Positions 59,303 to 64,000 of a stretch of DNA of 64,000 nucleotides are shown here, piece after piece (the stretch's first letter is position 1; each line of letters starts with the position of its first letter). The position numbers were made by a program, and so were the translations under genes. The DNA comes from Eopsaltria australis. Lineage: Eukaryota > Chordata > Aves > Passeriformes > Petroicidae. The notes under the pieces were generated by a model that did not search any database, was not told where the DNA came from, and was given only the letters and a program-made list of their open reading frames with translations. The stretch covers positions 12,723,736 to 12,787,735 of the forward strand of contig JAVTVJ010000012.1 in NCBI GenBank assembly GCA_034509425.1, read 5' to 3'.

Positions 59303-62259
59303 CAAAGAGCATGCTTGCCTTTGCAGCTATGTGCCAGGATTATCTGTGCCATGCAGAAACTCCATGTGCTTTCCCTTTGACATCCTGTAGCAGCACAGCA
59401 AATTGTTTCATTAAGTGCCACTTGTTCAGTAAGTGCAACAAAATTAAAGCTGAAGAAGATGAATCATATATGAGGGCAGGGATCAAGGAGCTGTTTATTT
59501 TACAAATGTCTCTAATAGGCATATTTCTTCTTTAAATCAAGGAAATATTTGACTCATATCAATGGAAGCATCAGTATCATAAAAAGGCATCTGTACTTTT
59601 CAAGGATTTGTGTGTATAATTAATTTTCAAAGAAATTTCATCACTTCTTCATGCATTACTTCTGCATTAAAATATTTCTTAAGTGTCAGTGATTTGTAAC
59701 TCTAATTGCCAAGGGTATGATTCATAAATGTGAATTATTTTAAAGGCAAAAAGATAGAAAGAAGGGTCAAGGAACTGCTTATGTGCAGTTCAAAAAAACT
59801 TGGTAAGACTGTTCTAAATTATCCAGCAATGCTTATAATTGAAGCAAAAGTCTGCAAGCTAAATTTGAAAAGGTATTAAATAAACTACTAAGTGCTATCT
59901 CTTTTATACATTTATTTGAATTCACAGAATATTTAGCACTTCTTTAATACTGTTCACTGTGTTTGGAATAATAGAAAGCTCCCATAAACGTTCCCCTTCA
60001 TAGCAAGGGACTTCCCCTGGATGCATTTTGTCTGGGTGCTTGGAGTGATGACTCAGCTGCAGAGCAGGTGTTTTTCATACAAACCTCATTGAGCTGACTG
60101 GTCACTGAATTGTCCATTGTGGTAGACCTCCCTGTAGAGCATCACAGAATGATTTTGCTTGTAAGAAGCATCTTGCTGTATCTGTGATGCAAGCTCTTTT
60201 TCAAAGCAGGAACAATAGGGAAGTGGATTTGCCTTTAGAAGTAGATCATGGTCCATCCACACCTTAACATGTCCTCCAAAGGAAACCATGGTCCATGGAT
60301 GCACACTCAGGTCTCACAAATGCACAGAGGAGCTGTGGGTACACAGGCATATGGGCATTAAGAGGGTAGGGACATTGCTCAACTCAGTGGCTTGAGCCAT
60401 AAATTAAGTTTTTATGTTTTTACTGAGCCACACTTTTACATTACACACAAGAATATGATCTATAGTAAAATGCACTGACTGTTTCTCTAAGTGTATGCTT
60501 GGCATTATTAGGGTGAAGAAACATAAAGGAGAGCTTGTCGCTAATTTAGAGAATTTATTGCATAAAGGTTGAAAAGCATATAAAGTCCTTTCCTAATTTA
60601 TAACAATACCAATAAATGAGAAAAAAAAAGTGAGGACAAGACTGGATGAGAGTATCTAGGGGCATGTTTAGTGCTGCCAGTTCTAAGATAAGACATTTCT
60701 TTCATTCCACTGCCTCTGTACTACTAGGAGTTTAATATTTGTGTGCAGCTCCAATGAACAAAAATTATTGCAATTAGCCACAATGATAACTGTGATCAAT
60801 AAAGAAAAATGCCAGAAAAATTGAGCTGAGTATGTTGAACATTCTGCCTATTATGGTTTGGCAATAACAATGTCAACCTGTAATCTTAAAACCAGGAAAA
60901 AGGTCTTTGGAGTTCATCTCTACTGAAGTCCTACTGGCTTAAAGCAGGGTAAAAAATGTCTAAGGCAATAAAGTTTCTTTTAAGGAAATATAATTTCTTT
61001 CTTAATTCTTTATCCTCCCCTTCTGCTAACCCAGGATGAAGACAGATTTAAGCGTTGTTTTAGCAAGGCATAATTTCAGAATACTGCCAACAGAAAAACT
61101 GTAGTTTTGGGGAAGGCAGAAAATGATGTCTGAAAAAGACCCTGGTTCCAAGCAGAAGACATTAATAAAAGATTAGTGAAATGGAGAAAATCCTGAGGCA
61201 GAGGCAAGAAGGTGTTACCAAGTTCAAAGTATTTTTAAAAGTTTTTCACTACAGCTACATTTCGGAGGGCAATCGGACCATAACCTGAAAGTCTGGGAGA
61301 TCTGTAGAACTATTCACCACAGCTGTTTTCAGCTTATTGCATATGAAAGTAAAGACCTCTGTTAAAATAAAATTTAAGAAAAAAAAAATTAAAGAGAAAG
61401 GAACAGTAATGAGGAAGATGCAGCACCTCAGGAAAACAGCCTGAACAGGAAGGCAAAAGGGAATCTGTTATACTACTCAGGCAGCTGAACAGGCTGCTGA
61501 ACTCTGGCCCAACGATGGTGAATGTCAGAAGTCTGCCACACACATTTCCTGTTTTGCATTGTTCCATGAATCCCAAGCAGCTGCTGTGCCACTGAAGGCA
61601 GGAAAAGCCTCACCCAGCTCATTGTTTTGAACAAGATGACAAAAAATATTAATGACGCAAAATTAGAATTTTTCATGCCAGGGCCACCAGTCTGTCCCAT
61701 GGACTTTGACATGGCCAGGAATTTATGCTGAGTTTTGGCTTACTTCTTACAACTTTAACCTTTGAGATTCCAGAGAAAAATTTGTGTCATATGTACTGTG
61801 TTATACCATACTGTTTACTGTAATGCATTTTAATGTAATAGAGCAAACAAAATTAAGGACAGTAATAATTGATATCATTTAAAGAGATATCATGATAGAA
61901 ACAGAAAAACTGAAGAGCAATTTAATTTCTTGGACAGGAAGCTTTCAAAGAAAACTGAACATTCACCTTAAAAATCTAGTGTTACTAGAGAGTTTTAAAT
62001 TATATTAATTTGGTGTTTTTTTCCTCAATATGATTATGTCAACATTTTATTGAAGTTCAAGGATTACAGTTTTCAGACATTTTTCTGAAAAAACCACAGC
62101 TCTAACTAAAGACTTGATTCATCTGTTGGAGTAACACAAACATTCCCATTGGTCTTAAAAGAAGTTGCATTAAATTATGCATTGTTTGAATGAAGTGACT
62201 AAAGAGCTTAGTGGGATCTTTCATCTATGCTTATTTTGAGCAAATCTAAACCTGTTTTT
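59303..62259. other. Noncoding sequence
   Basis: No gene recognised. Frames at 60086-60304 minus (72 codons) and 61334-61712 minus (about 80 codons) lie in slightly GC-richer DNA and show no known motif. No repeat family recognised. Confidence 0.5.
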
Positions 62260-62347
62260 ACAGAATAGCAGAATAGCTGAGGTTGGACGCCAATTCTGGA
62301 GATCATTTAGTCTTATCACCCTGCTTAATGACGGTTTATCAAAGCAG
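62260..62347 (-). mobile_element. CR1 3' end fragment, minus strand
   Basis: Starts with ACAGAATAGCAGAATAGCTG (decayed terminal octamers), then AGGTTGGACGCCAATTCTGG, GATCATTTAGTCTTATCACC and CTGCTTAATGACGG. This follows the antisense CR1 3' order (AGGTTGGA, GATCATC-AGTCC, CCTGCTCAA). About 90 bases long and strongly 5'-truncated. Confidence 0.75.
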
Positions 62348-64000
62348 TTTTAAAAGATCAATTACTTACCCCTTCATGTAAATTATGTCAGTTGAAAATG
62401 TTCTTTCAAGAGAGTATCTATAGATGGATTCTTTAAAAACTGATGCCAATGAAAGATTTTAACTGTAAAAATACAATACCTACCTCTATACTAACATATA
62501 ATTTTCTCAGGCATCCCCTAAGACAAAAATCACTATTTAAATTTATTTATTTTTATGAATATATGCAACCTCCTCTCCTCCAAGAAAAAAATGTCTATTT
62601 ATCAATTACAACTAATGAGCATGTTTCTCTGAAGCTGCGAGAAACAGAAAATATTAAAATATTCTGTAAATAAGTACATAAGTTTGTAATGCCTTAGTGA
62701 CAGACATTGCAAAAAACCTAACACACTGTATGAAACAAATTCTTGGCCAGAGAAAAAGTCAACTGAAGTTTTTATTTCCTTTATTCATCAACTCTGAGAC
62801 TTCTGTCATTATGAGGTTTGTATTATTCTTGTCCATTTGGCAGACTCTCAGGAAGGAGTCAATACTATTAATAGCAAAAGCTACAACAAAAGTTCAAAAG
62901 GGAATTTTTTTTTAATAGTCTGAGACTGCTTTGTTTATAATTGGTCCAAAACCTTTCAGAAGGAGAACTCAAACCACTGCAGTACGGGATATTAAATCTT
63001 AAAAGTCAATGTGGAAATCACCAAAGGAAAGAAAAAGTGAGGAAAAGGGGAGCTGGAAATACTGAAAATAGTGGACGTCAGATTATCAAAGTTATCAAAG
63101 TACATAGTATCAGATTTTGTAAACATGCACAGAACTTTCAAGGATTTCAGCATTTGTACACACTTACTGCTGTAAAACATTAGAGTTTATGCATTTTAGT
63201 ACTGCAGTATGAAAGGAAAACAACAGTCAGCAAAAGATATTCAGAAGACAAAATTGAAAGGATCAACTTTTTCTGATTTTTTGGCAGTTAAAAGAAGGAG
63301 CAAACTATGAACAAAAGATATCTGCAGCTCTTCTGGAGAATTTACTCAAATATTAAATTCAATAATTCATTTGATTGAGTAAATTCAAATTTATATTCTG
63401 GCAGTCTTTTTATTAATTCAGCATATATTTACATTTGTCAGAAACTGACAGTCCAAACAGGAACCAAACAAACTAAAGACTTCATAACCACCTCTCTTTC
63501 AAGACTTTCAGCATTTCCCAATGGATCAGGCTCCACAAAATAACTACAATCTTTCTTGAATTAACATGGATTTTATTTTTCTGTTTACAAATTTGTCTTC
63601 AAAAAGGAGTGGACTTGCCGTACAGATGGATGTAAGGTAATCATCCTGAAAGAAATCACAGACCAATTACCTAGAAACTACAACCCTGTGGATGGGTTAG
63701 ATATCTTTATGACTTTGTTTATGCACAAGGTCAGCCAAAATAATCATTCTGGTCCTTTCTATATTAATTGCTACTGTTCTACTTCCTCTCCTTTGCTCTT
63801 TTATTACTTTTAAATGGACTTGAAGCCTGATCTTAGAATCCCCATTTCTGACTATTTCATAGTTACCCACCTGGAACAGACTGAGTCTGCCTTCTCAAGG
63901 GGAAAGGCTCTACATGGCAGGCTTGTTTTAGCAGTGTAGCTCACTTGTACATCAGAGAAGTGCTAGCTCAGTGGATCTTCAAACAATATGTAGAAATAAC
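62348..64000. other. AT-rich noncoding sequence
   Basis: No gene recognised. Frames do not exceed 80 codons. A perfect inverted repeat lies at 63338-63386. A weak resemblance to a plus-strand CR1 tail at about 63720-63775 was not strong enough to call. Confidence 0.5.
63338..63386. repeat. Perfect 12-base inverted repeat
   Basis: The arms GAATTTACTCAA (63338-63349) and TTGAGTAAATTC (63375-63386) are exactly complementary around a 25-base AT-rich loop. It could form a hairpin. In AT-rich DNA of this length about one such repeat is expected by chance. Confidence 0.7.

Noticed and set aside
60048..60057. ATGACTCAGC, an AP-1/NRF2-type site
   Set aside because: A single short motif. Matches of this length are expected by chance in 64 kb.
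60086..60304. 72-codon minus-strand frame of protein-like appearance
   Set aside because: Short, isolated, no motif, and no splice or promoter context.
63720..63775. Possible plus-strand CR1 tail (GGTCAGCC...AATAATCATTCTGGTCC)
   Set aside because: Only a few words match the CR1 3' end and the terminal octamers are missing.
1..64000. CRISPR arrays, bacterial operons, rRNA or tRNA genes
   Set aside because: No regularly spaced repeats, no dense coding and no recognisable structural RNA. The repeat content is vertebrate.

Overview
The window is vertebrate nuclear DNA, most likely from a bird. It is AT-rich and CpG-poor. The only repeat family I recognise in quantity is CR1, the chicken-repeat-1 LINE typical of birds and other reptiles. 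CR1 pieces cover about 2.5 kb, roughly 4% of the window, which fits the low repeat load of avian genomes. I saw no L1, Alu, B1 or other mammal-type repeats and nothing bacterial. The species cannot be set from this sequence, and a crocodile or turtle is not formally excluded.

I find no protein-coding gene I can name, and no tRNA, rRNA, snRNA or CRISPR array. Nearly all open reading frames are under 110 codons and are about what chance gives in AT-rich DNA. The few longer ones are CR1 remnants, low-complexity artefacts or unrecognised. The window is best read as a gene desert or the inside of a very large intron.

Layout. 1-8.7 kb: unique AT-rich DNA with small simple repeats and a 36-base poly(A) run at 8159. 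8.7-9.2 kb: an antisense CR1 remnant carrying pieces of the endonuclease and linker region. 10.0-10.15 kb: a G/T-skewed tract with a (TG)n core. 15.36-15.71 kb: a GC-richer island followed by an A-rich tract. 15.7-34 kb: mostly unique sequence with a short plus-strand CR1 tail (19.6 kb), an imperfect POU-like inverted repeat (30.0 kb), TA/CA microsatellites (30.9 and 33.5 kb), a C14 run (32.9 kb) and a 39-base tandem duplication (33.95 kb). 37.2 kb: a probable plus-strand CR1 scrap. 38.95-39.32 kb: a segment that resembles a decayed solo LTR. 42.7-42.95 kb: a CpG-rich, exon-like segment. 44.7-45.8 kb: a block rich in homeodomain and nuclear-receptor-like sites. 47.25 kb: a possible 45-base exon. 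48.7 kb, 50.86-51.59 kb, 55.27-56.79 kb and 62.26 kb: CR1 pieces, all on the minus strand. One consists of two partly overlapping copies side by side, and one is split by about 640 bases of unexplained DNA.

The items most worth following up are the three splice-flanked candidate exons on the minus strand (15.4, 42.8 and 47.3 kb), the split CR1 with its insert, the tandem CR1 junction, and the LTR-like segment. I see no clear new biological system, and the exon and enhancer ideas are inferences.
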